Positions 1 to 11,840 of a stretch of DNA of 64,000 bases are shown one piece after another (the first letter of the stretch is position 1; the number at the start of each line of letters is the position of its first letter). Position numbers and translations under genes: made by a program. Origin of the DNA: Pisaster brevispinus (taxonomy: Eukaryota; Echinodermata; Asteroidea; Forcipulatida; Asteriidae); contig JAMKCF010000006.1 in NCBI GenBank assembly GCA_023634235.1, positions 7,222,421 through 7,286,420 of the forward strand, in the 5' to 3' direction. A model generated the notes under the pieces. The model was not told where the DNA came from. It ran no database searches and worked only from the letters and a program-made list of their open reading frames with translations.

Positions 1-1179
1 AAAATTAATGGGTGTTGGGGGAGGAACCCATGGAAACGTTTCTTACTAATTTACTTTTGTTGTATTATTTTTGTTTCTTTTCTATTTTCTAATTTTTTCC
101 TTTTTTGTGGGGGTATGGTAATTGGGCACGGTCACTAACGATCCCTCGTTAATGAAACTGTGGGAAATTTCCACCTTCAGGATGAATTTGTTGCAGGCAG
201 AAAGTGGTCTTAGGTCGTCCAATGGGCCGTCACAGGAGCTTGAAACCATGATAGGCGCTTGAAACCACCGCTAGGACTGTTTACCAACAGAACAGCAAAC
301 CAAATTGCCGTTCAGCTCGGCAGCATCCAGGTATATTGTGGCATTATGTAAACAAATAAAAAAGCATTGGTCAAAACATTAACAAAACACCCTTTTTTCA
401 CTCAGTTTAGATTGCCGTCTTTATAGAGCACTAGACGACATCACAACACGTTACAAGCCCAGTCAAGTGTGATGATTGATTAAGGTTACATATCAACTGT
501 AAAAACGTAAACAAATTATTATCGGTTGTGAAAACGTGCTCATCTCATGCCACGTTCGTTGTGCCATTTGTTGGACAGTTGGTTACATCATAGTGTACTT
601 TTATAAAGAAATCAGACCTTCAATGGTTTGTTTTACAATCTAATGTAAGTATATACTTATGCAAAAAGTTGAACTTGACAGTTTTGCTTTTTAAAGTTGT
701 TAAATACTTTACAAAAGTGGGGGTCAGAAAATGGTCATTCAGTGTCAACACAAATTTATATCGACGTTTTACCTCACTGGTTGGATTGAAATTCTGATTG
801 AGATTCCGTAAAGGAGGCAAAGTACAACAAAGTACAATATGTAAATGTAACAGCGGAGTTTGTTTGGTTTAGGGGATACCGGCCCATAATGTTTTGAATT
901 TTTAGGATGACTTCCCAGCTCTTAACAGATATAATTTATCTCCAAGATTAAACACCCTTCTCGGGCGAATTGATGGCCAATTGATCTTACCACACAATGA
1001 TTAATGAAAGCACCCAAAGACAAGCTTACATTGTCTCAAAGCTCTACAATGACGTAGTTTCACAAAACAAAAATGATAATCGTCGCATGAAGCTCAAGGA
1101 AAAATGCGTAAGGAATTTATATTCAACCCTGAATGACGAACGAGGTAGGTTTTTTTTCCAGCAAATTTTCATGCAATTT

Positions 1180-1890
1180 TAATAACACCCGGCTCAATTT
1201 AGTTTTAAAATGAATGCTCCGTCGCATCAGCATACATCAGTCAAAAGGAGTAATTACATTTCAGCAGATAGCATTCATCGTTCAAAATCATTAGGGTTTC
1301 AAAGATCATTCTATTTCGTAAAAGCCAACGGCAAGGAAGAGGCTGGTCAACCACAGGGGCGGATACAGGGGGGGGCGTGGGGGCGCACGCCCCCCCTTTT
1401 GCTTGAAAAAAAAAAAACGAAAAAAAAAAAAAACGGGGAAAAAAAACTCGAGGGGAAAAATAAGGGAGAGACCAAATTAAAGACAGGCCTTACCTGGTTT
1501 TTTTTAAAGCTACTAATATTCCATACCTCGTACACTTTTTTTCACCATTTTGTTGCTTGGTAAATTTTCACGCCCCCCCCCCCGTTTGGAAAATCCTGGA
1601 TCCGCCCCTGAACCATTCAACTTCATCACAGTGTCAATATGTGAATTAACGTTCAACTGAAGAATGGTGAAAATGCAGTATAATTAGATGTCTGGAAGTG
1701 ATTTAGAATGACTAAAACGAACCTGAATGAGAATAACTAAATCACGTGTGCACGAAAACGAAATTGAATGCAATAGCTTAATTGAATGGCGAAAAGATAG
1801 TGTGAATGTTTTAGAAAACATGCGTGAACTTGAATTCGTTTTAATGAAACTGAACAAATCTTTGAAGAAATTGATCTGAAAAACGCATAA
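1180..1890. repeat. Dispersed repeat of unknown family, copy A (interrupted by a MITE)
   Basis: This stretch matches 55610-56010 through blocks shared in the same order: an ATGAATGCTCC(G/A)TCGCATCAG block, a CATTCTATTTCG block, a GGCTGGTCAACCA block, a TTCAACTGAAGAATGGTG block and an AACATGCGTGAA block. It shows no convincing terminal repeats or conserved reading frame, so the family is unknown. Copy A is interrupted by the 257-bp MITE at 1354-1610. Confidence 0.65.
1354..1610. mobile_element. MITE with CAGGGGCGGAT termini and AACCA target duplication
   Basis: The element begins CAGGGGCGGATACAGG and ends CCTGGATCCGCCCCTG, a terminal inverted repeat of about 16 bp. It is flanked by direct repeats AACCA (1349-1353 and 1611-1615), a 5-bp target-site duplication. 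The interior is low complexity: G-rich, A-rich and C-rich runs. It encodes nothing and would need a transposase supplied elsewhere. The paralogous repeat at 55610-56010 reads through the same site uninterrupted, which fixes both ends. The superfamily is not assigned. Confidence 0.85.
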
Positions 1891-2455
1891 TTTCATTACA
1901 CCTTTCTTTCTATTTGAAGTTATAGTATGAGCACAATTTCTGAAATGTTTGTGATAGGTGCCAGTGAATTGTTAAAAGTAAAAATCTTATAAAAAGAAGA
2001 CATTATTTGAACAAAATTACCAGAACGAGGCAAACAATTTAGGTACAATTTTTATGTACAACCGATTATCATCATAAACCCCCTTTTGTTTGATACAACT
2101 AAGAAAGTTCATATCTCCAATCTCTCCCCTAAATGTTTAACATGATAATAACATTATTCTCATTTTTCTGAAGCTAGGTACTACGACATGGGATCGTTTT
2201 TGATATACTTTTATTTTTTCAAAACAAAAAGGTGAACCAACATGAAATTTACACTCGTGTGCGGACTGCCTACTTGAAGAGAGGGCGCTCTTACAAAATC
2301 GTGTAGTTTGCTTCGGAAAGGAAAACTGGAGTCGACTTTGAATGTACCAAAGGTTAAGGGATAGATAAATGTTGTTTTTGTTTCGTACAATGTGAGAATC
2401 TATAGGCTCAGAATCAACCGACGTTTTATGACATTCCAACTTTCTCTAGTTCAAA

Positions 2456-2941
2456 ATGTTTCTCTCCCGTTTGCTGGTGTGGCTTCTCTCTGTTTTCGGT
2501 TGCAGTTCTCGGCTGGGGGAAGACGACAACGTCGCTGTGTCTGTGAACGACGACGACGACATACTTCGGGTGTGCCAGAACCAAGGAGCTCTGACATTTG
2601 CGAAGTACGCCCGATCCATACCATGGGTAAATCAGACCCTGGGCAACATGTCGTCGACAGGGTACATGGCTCTGGCCCCCAATGATCGTGCGTTCGGCAG
2701 GCTCCCCGGCGCCGTCAAGATCGCTCTTCGGGACCCGCAGGTCCTGGAGTGGTACCTGCGGTACCACATTGGTCTCTCTGTGGTTTATACGAAGCAGATG
2801 AACAACAATTTGAGAATCCCCAGTGCATTCCGCCCCCCTGGTAAAATGGAGGACCAACCAGAACCTGTCCTGACCATCAGGTTCAATGTCTACGACGTGG
2901 AATATGACGACCAGGCTAACGTGACTGGACGTTTTGGAAAG
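2456..2941 (+). CDS. Fasciclin (FAS1) first exon 1A: alternative first exon or partial paralogue
   Basis: The exon opens with a hydrophobic signal peptide (MFLSRLLVWLLSVFGCSS), then an Asp-rich stretch and the N-terminal half of a FAS1 domain. It aligns with the first exon of the gene at 5248-9060: LEWYLRYHIG here corresponds to LRWGLEYHVS there, and RIPSAF to LLTSAF. It contains sequons NQT, NMS and NVT. It ends in phase 0 after a Lys codon (AAG|GTGATT), exactly as exon 1B does. No exon for the second half of the domain was found in 2942-5247, so it either splices to 8034-8198 and 8713-9060 or is a truncated duplicate. Unspliced reading stops at 3001. The +5 position of the donor is weak. 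Homology is clear; use of the exon is inference. Confidence 0.7.
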
Positions 2942-3527
2942 GTGATTATAATCACTCTAAAAGAAAGTGTACAGTGTTCAAGTTACCCCGATCTCAACTG
3001 AAATAGTTAACCCATCATGTCCCTGGGAATGGAAACCTGGTGTACGTAAGAAACTTGAACTTGCATTGTTATGATTGACAGGCGTGGACCCATCCTTCCT
3101 CTATGATTCAATCACAGAGAATCAATCAAGTACAAAAGACATTTCGTTTCATTTAATTTCTTTTTATTTCAATTTTTATTGTCCATAAAACGAAAATTTG
3201 CTTTGTCGAGCATGCTCATAACATCAGAAATACATAACAAAATTCCCAGACTTCAAATTATGCATTATTTGATAGTGCATAATGGTTTAATTATGTGTAA
3301 ACACACACTCAACCCGATGGATTCTAGCGTACACCAGTTCCTTGCAAGAAATCGTAATTATGGGAACGAACACTACACGGGGCAGTGGATGAAGAAACAA
3401 CGTGATTTCCCCTTACATGGTAAAAATATTCCTGGATTCATTTTATCATTTTTAAAATCAAACTTCCGTGTTTAACCATTGTGTAATGTATGTACCGCCC
3501 GAACTTTAAAAACAATCCCAAGTATCA

Positions 3528-3960
3528 TGGGATTGGGCCCAACTTGAAGTGTTACAGTTGGGCCGGCCCAACTATGGATCCAGAGGGCTTACACGCATTG
3601 CGCTGTGTAGGTCCGACCACGGGTGGTCCATTGGTGGTCGCAACACTTCGCTGCTGGAAGGTGGATGGACGAAGTTTGTGATTCTTATTATTTTGTCTCG
3701 AGATTTCCGTGATAACTACCATTTATCGTTTGACGTGCACAAAAAAGTGACTCCGGTCTATAAGACGAGAGAAACTTGAAATGATCAAAAATTAATGTAG
3801 GTGCCCACCACCCCTTGTTCTACTATGCACTGACTGGTTACACTATTACGCAGTCCCAGCTATAGTTGGGCCCGGCGGCGTCCCAACTGTAACGCTCGAA
3901 TTTGGGTTGGGTCCCGACTATAGTTGGGACGGTTGTACAGTTGGGATGGAACATGTAGAC
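3528..3960. repeat. Degenerate inverted repeat around GGGCCCAACT / GTTACAGTTGGG
   Basis: The left arm near 3528-3575 (GGGCCCAACTTGAAGTGTTA, then CAGTTGGGCC) is inverted at about 3848-3925, where CCCAACTGTAAC and GGGCCCGGC appear. Further ACTATAGTTGGG motifs follow up to 3945. It overlaps the TIR element at 3773-3987 and is probably an older fold-back element disrupted by it. No coding sequence was recognised. Confidence 0.5.
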
Positions 3961-3987
3961 TGAAGTAATTTTTGATCACTTCAAGTT
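3773..3987. mobile_element. Small TIR element with AACTTGAA(A/G)TGATCAAAAATTA ends
   Basis: The left end AACTTGAAATGATCAAAAAT is matched by its inverse at the right end (ATTTTTGATCACTTCAAGTT), giving about 22 bp of TIR around a 215-bp non-coding body. It is MITE-like in size. No clear target duplication was identified. It lies in the gap between FAS1 exons 1A and 1B. Confidence 0.6.
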
Positions 3988-4524
3988 ATAATGGCACCAT
4001 AGACGTGTCTGCTCTTTAGACCTTTCTGTTGCAACGGCACAGCCCGAGTTTTTGCCAGCCGAGGTTGGTAAACTATGGAAAGCCATAAAATAATGCAAAG
4101 CAAAAACAGATCGCCACAGTTTGTAACAATATTACACAAATAATCAAAAGTAGGTTTGAATTTGAAAGCAACCAACTTTGAGAGGTATTTCAATCAATTG
4201 AAAGCTTGCAGAAAATGTTAAATTTGGTCACAACATCTGTTAACACGATTGAATGTTTTGCTCACATTCGCCCGTCCAAGCCAACTAGCGCGGTTTGTTT
4301 ACCAACAATGGAAAGGTCTATAATTTCCAATGAGTCCTTTCTCTATGATATCCGACTTCCCTATGTTCCGACCACCCCCCCCCCCCCGGCCTCGTGATTT
4401 ACAGGCTAGGGTTTACGGTGAGGGTTAGGGTTATAGAGTTAGGGTTAGGAATAGGAAAATACAATAATGGAGTTGCAATTAATAGGGTGTCGGAACATGT
4501 GTAAACCCGGAACATGTGAAACCC

Positions 4525-4815
4525 CATGACCAAGAGAGCCACTGAGCCTGGACAGTTCCTGCAGGCACGATTTCAGTGTACACAGCTCAATGGAAGAAAA
4601 TAAACCTGATGCTGTGCGGAGATTGCACTACCTGAAAAAAGAGAGAGAGAAAAAAAAGGGGGGTACATCTCAGACTTGTTCAGCTGTTACTTTTTTTATA
4701 ACTCTTGGATTTATGTGAAAATGTGACACACGGTGTAAAGTTCCATGCATGACACGTGCAGTACCTCGCCTGCCAGAAAGGCCCTGGAATGGACAAGGTC
4801 AATTTTCTTGTAAAC
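4525..4815 (+). repeat. Dispersed repeat, paired with 52480-52925
   Basis: It shares ordered blocks with 52480-52925: GAGCC, TTCCTGCAGGCAC, CAGCTCAATGGAAGAA, GGGG(G)ACATCTCA, TTTATGTGAAAAT, and AAGGTCA near the end. There are no evident TIRs or coding sequence. The 52.5 kb copy carries an inserted LINE tail. Confidence 0.6.
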
Positions 4816-5247
4816 AAAGATTAATAAGCTAATCCTACTGTAGTTTTAGATAATCCAAAATTTCTTCATGATGGTACGATAATGATCTGTACGACCAGAT
4901 AGTTGGTTTTTGTGGCTCCCAAATTACACAAAACGGAACTTTGACTATCAGTTATATAGGCCCTAGCGTGTTTGCGCTTGGCTTTATAAATTATTTGTAT
5001 AGGCCTATTGTCCATAATGTACTAATCCATACAGCTCTATGAATAGACACACTTTTGATAAGAACATAGCCCAGTGGTCACGGGATTGAGCAAATCTGAT
5101 TACGTACACTGTAGGGCCTACGTGACTTTGTGTATGTGAATGTACATTTTGCAAATAGGCCTACATGTATCTATACACACACATTATACATCCATACGAC
5201 GAATGGGTGTACAAGGCGGAAGTATTGACTATCGACTATCGTCCAAA

Positions 5248-8200
5248 ATGGCTACGACGCTACCCATTTTCATGGTCCTTGTGATCGCGACTGCTGTCTT
5301 CCCTGTGAAGACCGTTGGCCAAAACGATGTTCTGGACATGGCGGAGGCCTACGGGGCAAAAGAGTTTTCTGCCCTAGCTCGAAAAAGCCCCTATCTGAAA
5401 AAACTTCTGGAGTCGTCTGTACAACCCAATGGCCTCACCGTGTTCGCATTCACAGACCATGCATACACCTTAAGCCCAGCCGCGTTCAAAGAGTTCATCA
5501 ACAGTACCGACGGACTGCGATGGGGGCTGGAATACCACGTTTCTCTCGGCCTGACAACCAGTAAAGATCTCCGAGACAATTTGCTACTCACCAGTGCGTT
5601 CCCGAGTCCTCTGGGCGGTGCGCCCCTCCCTCCTCAGTTCATCCGGATCAACATTTACACTTTCCCCACCGCGAAGGGGGAACTTAATTCAGATAAGGTA
5701 AGATCATGGAGGTAGAAAACGTAGGCCACAGACAGATGAGAGAACGTCAGAGCACAAGGGGGGATTTGTCGGCTTGTTCACGTATTAAGCTGGTATCAAA
5801 AGGAGTTCAACACTATAAAGAAAGAGCTATTTAGCATCTTTGCAAGGAATAATAATGACCACACAGTGAGTGATTCCGAACTGGCGAGGTTTATCTTGCC
5901 AGGGACCTTGATGAGTTCTTAGAATCAATAGCGGAAATCCGGCCCTTTTTTCACATTGTACACCACCCCACTCGAGTGACAATGGTAGACAGACAAAGGC
6001 TTTCTCTAAATACCGCGTTCAGGAGGTAATACTGTAATAAATATGAAGCTTCGGCAGATCCATTCTTCGGGCAGGAACGAATTAAGGAGATCAGGGATAT
6101 TGTGAGAGGAACCCTCACAAGAGGATTTTACTGATTTTGAAAATTTCAGATGCGGATAATCCTTTTACCCATTCTCCACTGGAAGCGAAGCGAGGGTGGG
6201 ATCGGCAAGGAGAGAGCTTACTTTTGTATGGTAGTCTTGATAAATTAATGTCCGTCTGCTTCTTTGATGGTCCGACTCCGTTTCTTTTGTTGTTTTGATC
6301 GACTCTCTCTGTTCTCAAAGGGGTCTGAGATGGAGCTTATAAGACGATGTATATCGAAGGTCTCTTGCCAGCTCAATCAGCTTATCATAGTTTCGTTCTA
6401 GATTGTAACTTTGGAAACCACGGTTCTTGGCTGTTGTTTTTGGAGCATCCAGAGTGTCCATTGAACATTGTCCCTTTCTCTGTCTCTTTCCACCTCCCAC
6501 GGTCGGGGAAAACTAGGCCAGTATCAAAATGTGGAACGATAACGCAAAATAACGCAAAATCAAAAAAGCTTCATGGTAATGCTTTCAATAATTCTCTTTT
6601 GTCCATCACTCGGTGATTGCGCCATCCATCCGCCCCTCAGGTTTGTATTGGCCACGGACGGACGAAGGCGAAGGCAGTGTACATTGATTCAGCAGCTTTT
6701 ACGAGAAGAAAATATTTACAACTTTATTTGCCCGGCGGTATATAAAGGACATAAAGTAGTCCTACCTTAGTAATTTGGCTAGTTTTGTTCTCTATTCTAC
6801 AAGGACAGCTCAGCAAGAATCGGTTGAAACGGCCGGTTTAGCCAATACGCGCCGACGCATCCAATTAAAATTGTGTTAATATAATAATCTTTTATGATTA
6901 TCATCTTTGAAAAGATTTTTTTAAAAACTTCTAATGTGTAGGCCTAGTCTTGGCAAGACTATAAGCGTTCAATTTTTATTCTGGTATTAATAAGTCGCCT
7001 CGGCAAGACAACTTATTACAGCAAGTCGAATTTTGGTTTCAGTGAATTGTCTTGGCAATACCAAGATACCGTAAGATAAAGTGTCAGGATAAAGTTTACT
7101 TCTTTAATGGCAGGGTACACTTTTGGTAATTGTCAAAGACCAGTATCCTCACTTGATCTGTCCCAACATGTGCATTAAATAACAAACGTGTGACAGTTTT
7201 TAGCTCAACTGGTTATCGAAGTTGACTCATGAAAATAATAAAAGAACCCCCCCAAACCCCCCCCCCCCCAAAAAAAAAACAACAACAAAAAAACCCAACC
7301 ATTACACCCTTGTTGCATAGAATTGTGTGCTTTGAGATGCCCGAGAAAGGTTTCATGCATGAAGTCTTTCACAGATTCAAATTTTTTTTGGGGAAAAATT
7401 ACCCCTTTCTCTAAAACTACATTACTTCAGAGGGGTCGTTTCTTTAACAAAATGTTTTATAATACCAACAGCTCCCCAGTGCTCTTGTAAGTTTTTATGG
7501 TCATTAACTTGTGGAGCAATTACCCAAAGTGCACTCTGCCTTTGAGTTACGTCTCGGCGAAATAAATTATATCGTTATCTGCATATTAATTACATGGCAT
7601 TTTTGGTGCTCCGTAGAAGTACATTACGGTTTTGATAAAATACATGTATATAAGCAGAGCTACCAACTCTTCCTGATTCTGCACAACGTTCCCTGAAAAT
7701 GAACCAATCTTTCCATGTTCGTGTGAGCAATTTTGAAAATCTCCCCGATGATGGAAACTGTCCCCCTATTATCTTTAAATGTAATTCTAAATATCTCCCT
7801 TGATTGTTGTACAAAATCCTCCCTGATTGCAAGATGCAAATAGTGGCAACTCTGGATGTCAGTAACAGGAGCGATGTTGATGCCGTTTGGCCAAACCATG
7901 TTACGCCCCAAACGGCGTCCTTGAATCTGATAGCACGTGCTCATCAATGTATTTTTGTGTGTGTTTTCAAGCCCGCGCAATATTAAATGACTAAATTTAC
8001 TTCTGCCCCGTTCGCCTTTATTTCGGTAAACAGACGGTGACGGCGAGCGGAGCTACCATCATCCACCCGGATATTCAGGCTAGCAACGGTATCGTTCACA
8101 TCATCGACAAGGTCATGTTCCCCATTCCGATGGGTAACAACATGCCGGAGTTTCTGAAGCAGGACCCCAGATTCAGCACTCTCTTCATGTTCCTAACGGT

Positions 8201-9060
8201 ATGAAATTTGGAACACCAATATTTATTACTTAGTAACACCAATATTTATTTTATAGATGTAACAATTTGCATCGGAGATTATTATTTTTTTTTTAATCCT
8301 ACAGTACACAAAGGTTTATAGTTATATAAGCATTGTTTATCCAGCGCTTTCCAAGTCCTACGGGGAAACAAGTTACTTTTTGCTTTTTCTAGTGTCTTGA
8401 AAAGATAGTTCAGACATTTAACTTTTGTTGAACTTTATCCGCCTGGAAAATATTGTCAACTTGCCAGAAGTTGGTTGATTAAACTTGCAGTTGCACAAAG
8501 AGCTACACGTACATGTAAGGGTTGTACAACTTTCTAAATGCGATAAAGAGTTAAAAGTGATGGGTTCCCGTATGGATGGGCGGGACTTCCTTTCACTGGA
8601 GGGATATTTTTGATAAGTTTGAATCACTGTTGGTGCATCATCAACCATTCTTCGAAGCAAAGTTGTATCTACGCTCAAATTATTAAAATGATTTCTTTTA
8701 TTAACATTGCAGAAAGCAAACCTTACCAATGCACTAGTAACAGACCCTTCCCGTCCGCTGACGATCTTCGCTCCTAGCAACGCCGCCTTCCAAAAGCTCC
8801 CCAAGGCCGTGGTGGATAAGCTCGCCAATGTGACCTTCCTACAGAAAGTTCTCGAGTACCACGTGGTGAATGGTGCATTCTACGCTGCGGGACTCTACGA
8901 CAACCAGAGGTTGACATCGCTGGCGGGCGGGAAGATCTTGGTTCTGCGCGGGCCGGGTGGCATTTACGTCGCTAATCAAAAAGTGGTTCAGGTGGACAAC
9001 ACAGTCACAAACGGCGTTGTTCATGAAGTGTCCGGGGTTCTGATTCCGCCGTCGAAGTAG
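5248..9060 (+). CDS. Secreted protein with two fasciclin (FAS1) domains
   Basis: Exons 5248-5697, 8034-8198 and 8713-9060, all phase 0, give 320 residues. The start (CAAAATGGCT) opens a signal peptide; an in-frame upstream ATG at 5140 would put 36 unrelated residues before it. FAS1 domain 1 spans about residues 26-185 across exons 1-2 and includes ASNGIVHIIDKV, the usual second conserved FAS1 motif. Domain 2 spans about 190-318 and has both hallmarks, LTIFAPSNAAF and NGVVHEVSGVLIPP. FAS1 proteins are extracellular or surface proteins that mediate adhesion or matrix contacts (periostin/TGFBI family). No GPI or transmembrane segment follows, so the protein is probably secreted. Donors GTAAGA and GTATGA and both acceptors are clean. 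A possible poly(A) signal AATAAA lies at 9415-9420. Product class is confident; the exact orthologue is not. Confidence 0.92.
5698..8033. other. FAS1 intron 1: no gene recognised
   Basis: This 2.3 kb holds no exon I can support. At 5800-6130 short open stretches such as DSELARFIL and RIKEIRDIVRG resemble decayed mobile-element coding sequence, but the family is not identifiable. The region 7080-7500 holds a degenerate copy of the repeat with the GAGAAA-GTTTCATGCATGAA palindrome (near 7342-7375). C-rich and A-rich runs occur at 7245-7295. Confidence 0.4.
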
Positions 9061-9063
9061 ACG

Positions 9064-9290
9064 TAGACTTGTGGACAAGTCGTTTGCAAAAAAAAAAAAA
9101 AAAAAAAAGTTTGTCGCGGTGATAGCGTTTAACAGCTCTCCCGCAACTGTACTCTCGCGAGACTCTGCTCACGCGACGGACGGCCCCATTAACTGGGGCA
9201 TAAGTCAGGAGCCAGCAGTATCGCCAGAGCAGTAGAATCGCGTGAGAGCTTGCACCGCGACAAACCTTTAACGACTTGTCCGCAAGTCTA
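9064..9290. mobile_element. TA-flanked MITE with TAGACTTGYGGACAAGTCGT ends, in the FAS1 3'UTR
   Basis: The left terminus TAGACTTGTGGACAAGTCGT and the inverted right terminus ACGACTTGTCCGCAAGTCTA form a near-perfect TIR. A sub-terminal GTTTGTCGCGGTG is also inverted. The TIRs begin and end with TA, as in Tc1/mariner-type MITEs. A 20-bp A run at 9088-9107 is internal and is not an mRNA poly(A) tail. The element starts three bases after the FAS1 stop codon, so it should lie in the mRNA and could fold into a hairpin. Confidence 0.8.
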
Positions 9291-9599
9291 ATATTCTGCA
9301 CGATAATGGATAGTGACTACAGGTTACAGGACCGACCCATTCCCATTGCTTAGCCTAATGCCTAGTGGAAAGAAATATCAAAAAAAAATTATAGGAGTAG
9401 TACATTGCATCTAAAATAAAAAATCACACAAACATCAAAATGGTGTCCAAATTGCAAACTCCTTATATTTAATGATCACTTTTGAGGAAATGTTTGTAAC
9501 TATTTCAGCTCATAAATAGGTAGTTATAATTGTTAGAACATGAGGTATCATATTTTGAAAAAAAGTTGGGCCATATACTGGAAATGACCCCAAAAAGAA

Positions 9600-9900
9600 G
9601 TTTCGTAAATTTTTCCAGAAATCCTATTGATTACAAAGATGGAAATAGTAGTTAGAATCATGCCAAATTATTTAATCTGAAGTGCCCCCATTGATCAGGA
9701 ATCAATACAAGTATGTTGACAAATTTGAATCCCAAAAGATCGCCTGTAGGAGACTTTTGGAAGTTTGCGTGGTGTCCGTTTGAATGGTGCCCTCATCACA
9801 GCCAGAGATGCGGTTGGTACCCGCTAAACGTAGATGGATTTTTTTCAGCCGTTTTCTCAACAAGTAGACACTTTTTATGACTGAAACTTTCACAGGTGAC
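9600..9900 (+). repeat. Dispersed repeat, paired with 60775-61105
   Basis: It shares with 60775-61105 the blocks CCAGAGATGCGGTTGGTACC, GCTAAACGT(A/G)GATGGATTT, GTTTTCTCAACAAGTAGACA and a GAAATGCCCCC-type block, in the same order and orientation. Non-coding; family unknown. Confidence 0.65.
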
Positions 9901-10582
9901 TTTTATTGTATCTTACTTGACCATTTTGCCTATAAATCAGTATTACGTTGACAAAAACCAAATGATGAACCTACCTTTAACATGCTTGTATCCTAACACT
10001 TGTGTAAGCAATCAATTATCTTGCTAAGCAAAATCAGGTTTCAACAGGTTAACATCAACAAGTGTCATGTATTTTTTTAAGGTTTGTAACTGGTACCCTG
10101 CTAAGAATATAAAGTTGCTAAGCAATATTCTGCTTAATAGATTTATTGAACATGGAAGCAGGTAGCCAGTCCAACCTTTGAGGAGACCTACGGCCTTTTC
10201 CAAACCAAGGCTTGTCTCCAGCTCCGGCTTGAGGCCCCATCGTCGATTTTGGAGCAGTGTGCACCTTGCCCTGTGTTTCCAACATCAAATGGAGCTGGAG
10301 CCTAAGTCACGGTTTGGAAAAGACCAAGTTCATTGTGCATTCATAGGCCTTATGTAAGGGCCATAGTAGATATATTTACCCACAAACAATATTGGTCCTT
10401 GTTATGCCACTAATCTTTTAAATGAAAACAAAAATGGTTTAATTACCTGGAAAACATAAACCTTGACTGAAATTGTTAACAATATACATGTATAATTTAT
10501 AATTTATAATGTGCGTAATGTACTGGTATACTCAGTACTTTCCCCCCTCGAGTTCTTAAAAAAATAAATCCACAGGCATATT

Positions 10583-10662
10583 ACTCAGGTGGGATTCGAA
10601 CCCACAACCTTTACCATTCTAGAGCAGATGTCTTCTTACCAACTAGACCACCCAGACTACCC
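10583..10662 (-). repeat. tRNA-like sequence, probably SINE head
   Basis: Read on the minus strand it has an A-box-like GGTCTAGTTGGTAAGAAG and a strong B box GGTTCGAATCCC with a paired T arm (GTGGGTTCGAATCCCAC). The anticodon arm does not fold well, so a functional tRNA is unlikely. It is better read as the Pol III promoter head of a tRNA-derived SINE or a tRNA pseudogene. Confidence 0.55.
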
Positions 10663-11209
10663 GATTGCTAGAGGTAGTTTGAATCCTATATTTGAGCAGT
10701 GGGCACTCCTATAAATTGTTGAATCTTGTCATTTAAAAAAAAGAAAGTATTTTAAAGTTAATACTAATTGAGCAATAATACTTTTTTAAAAGAATTTTAC
10801 ACAATTGTTTAAAGCTTATATCGTTTTAATACCTTGCACCATTGGATCTCTGCCCAAGTGGCAAATATTTCATTTACATTAGCATGCACTTCATGCATAA
10901 TTATTCATGCCGAATGAGCTAAATTTAAAAAGCCAATTTACCAAATAAATACAGGATTTTGTTGCATTTGTTTGTTAAAAACATGCACAGTCCATTAATG
11001 TGTTCGCAGGCACATAGGTGGGAAAGAAAGTTTGAATGATGTAAATCCATTTATATTTACCAGCTGTAACATAAGACTTTGACTATAATAATTCCTCATC
11101 ATCCAAGATAAAATTGTATTAAATGATTTCATAAGTTTGTTTTAAATTATGTTTGTGTTGACTTGAGTGTTGACTTGAGTGTTGTGTTTCTTAAAAGTGA
11201 CTTAGAGGG

Positions 11210-11840
11210 AGGGTATATCTTTGGTAATCACTCTAAAAATTTATGGCCCTAAAAACGTACCTGGTAAGAAGCACTGCACCTGTCGATAATGTATAACAAT
11301 TTTGAGAAACGATTCCGTTACGAGGAATGTGGTTTTAGAGAGAGGGATTCAAAATGATTTCAATCTGAGAAACGTTTCTGCATGAAACGTGTCTCAGATT
11401 GTGTATATTCCAATTACGGATTATTCTTCATGCGTGGACATAAATGCTCCAGATATTCGGCGATAGCTCAAAAACGCTACCACCTTTTAAAATGAATTTT
11501 TCGCAGGTTAGTTTGATGGAATATGGTAGATGTAGGATTAAAACAATCGAACAATTAAAAAAAAAAAAAAAACACCAAATATTCTTTGCCTGTAAAGCCT
11601 GTGTAGACACATTGGTAAGATTGAAGATATAAATGTTCACAGATCTACACATGACCTACATGGTACAATGATGTTCATGCTGGAAAAACTTCTATTCAAA
11701 TAGTTTTACCTGAAATGCTATAATTTTTTAGAAATGAGCAAAACAATTCATTCGGGGCACAAAGTCCGATGTATGAAAACAGTGAAATGGATTTACTTTC
11801 TTGCGGCTCTGATGACCGCTTGGGTTCAAAATTCCACAGG
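11210..11840 (+). repeat. Repeat with central GAGAAACG..CATGAAACG palindrome
   Basis: The order of blocks (GGTAATCACTC, CTTGGTAAGAAGCACTG, TTTTGAGAAACGATTCC, then the palindrome at about 11365-11399) recurs at 7080-7500, 47905-48470, 53360-53745 and 54525-54905. The most conserved part in every copy is an imperfect palindrome of about 35 bp centred on GCATGAA. No protein is encoded. Confidence 0.7.

Noticed and set aside
997..1182. 61-codon open frame
   Set aside because: No domain, no flanking splice signals, next to repeat copy A; likely chance.
7229..7414. Short frame with a Lys/Gln-rich start
   Set aside because: Made of C and A homopolymer runs plus part of a dispersed repeat.
9088..9107. 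Poly(A) run as a processed-transcript tail of the FAS1 gene
   Set aside because: The run lies inside a MITE bounded by matched TIRs, and the gene has introns.
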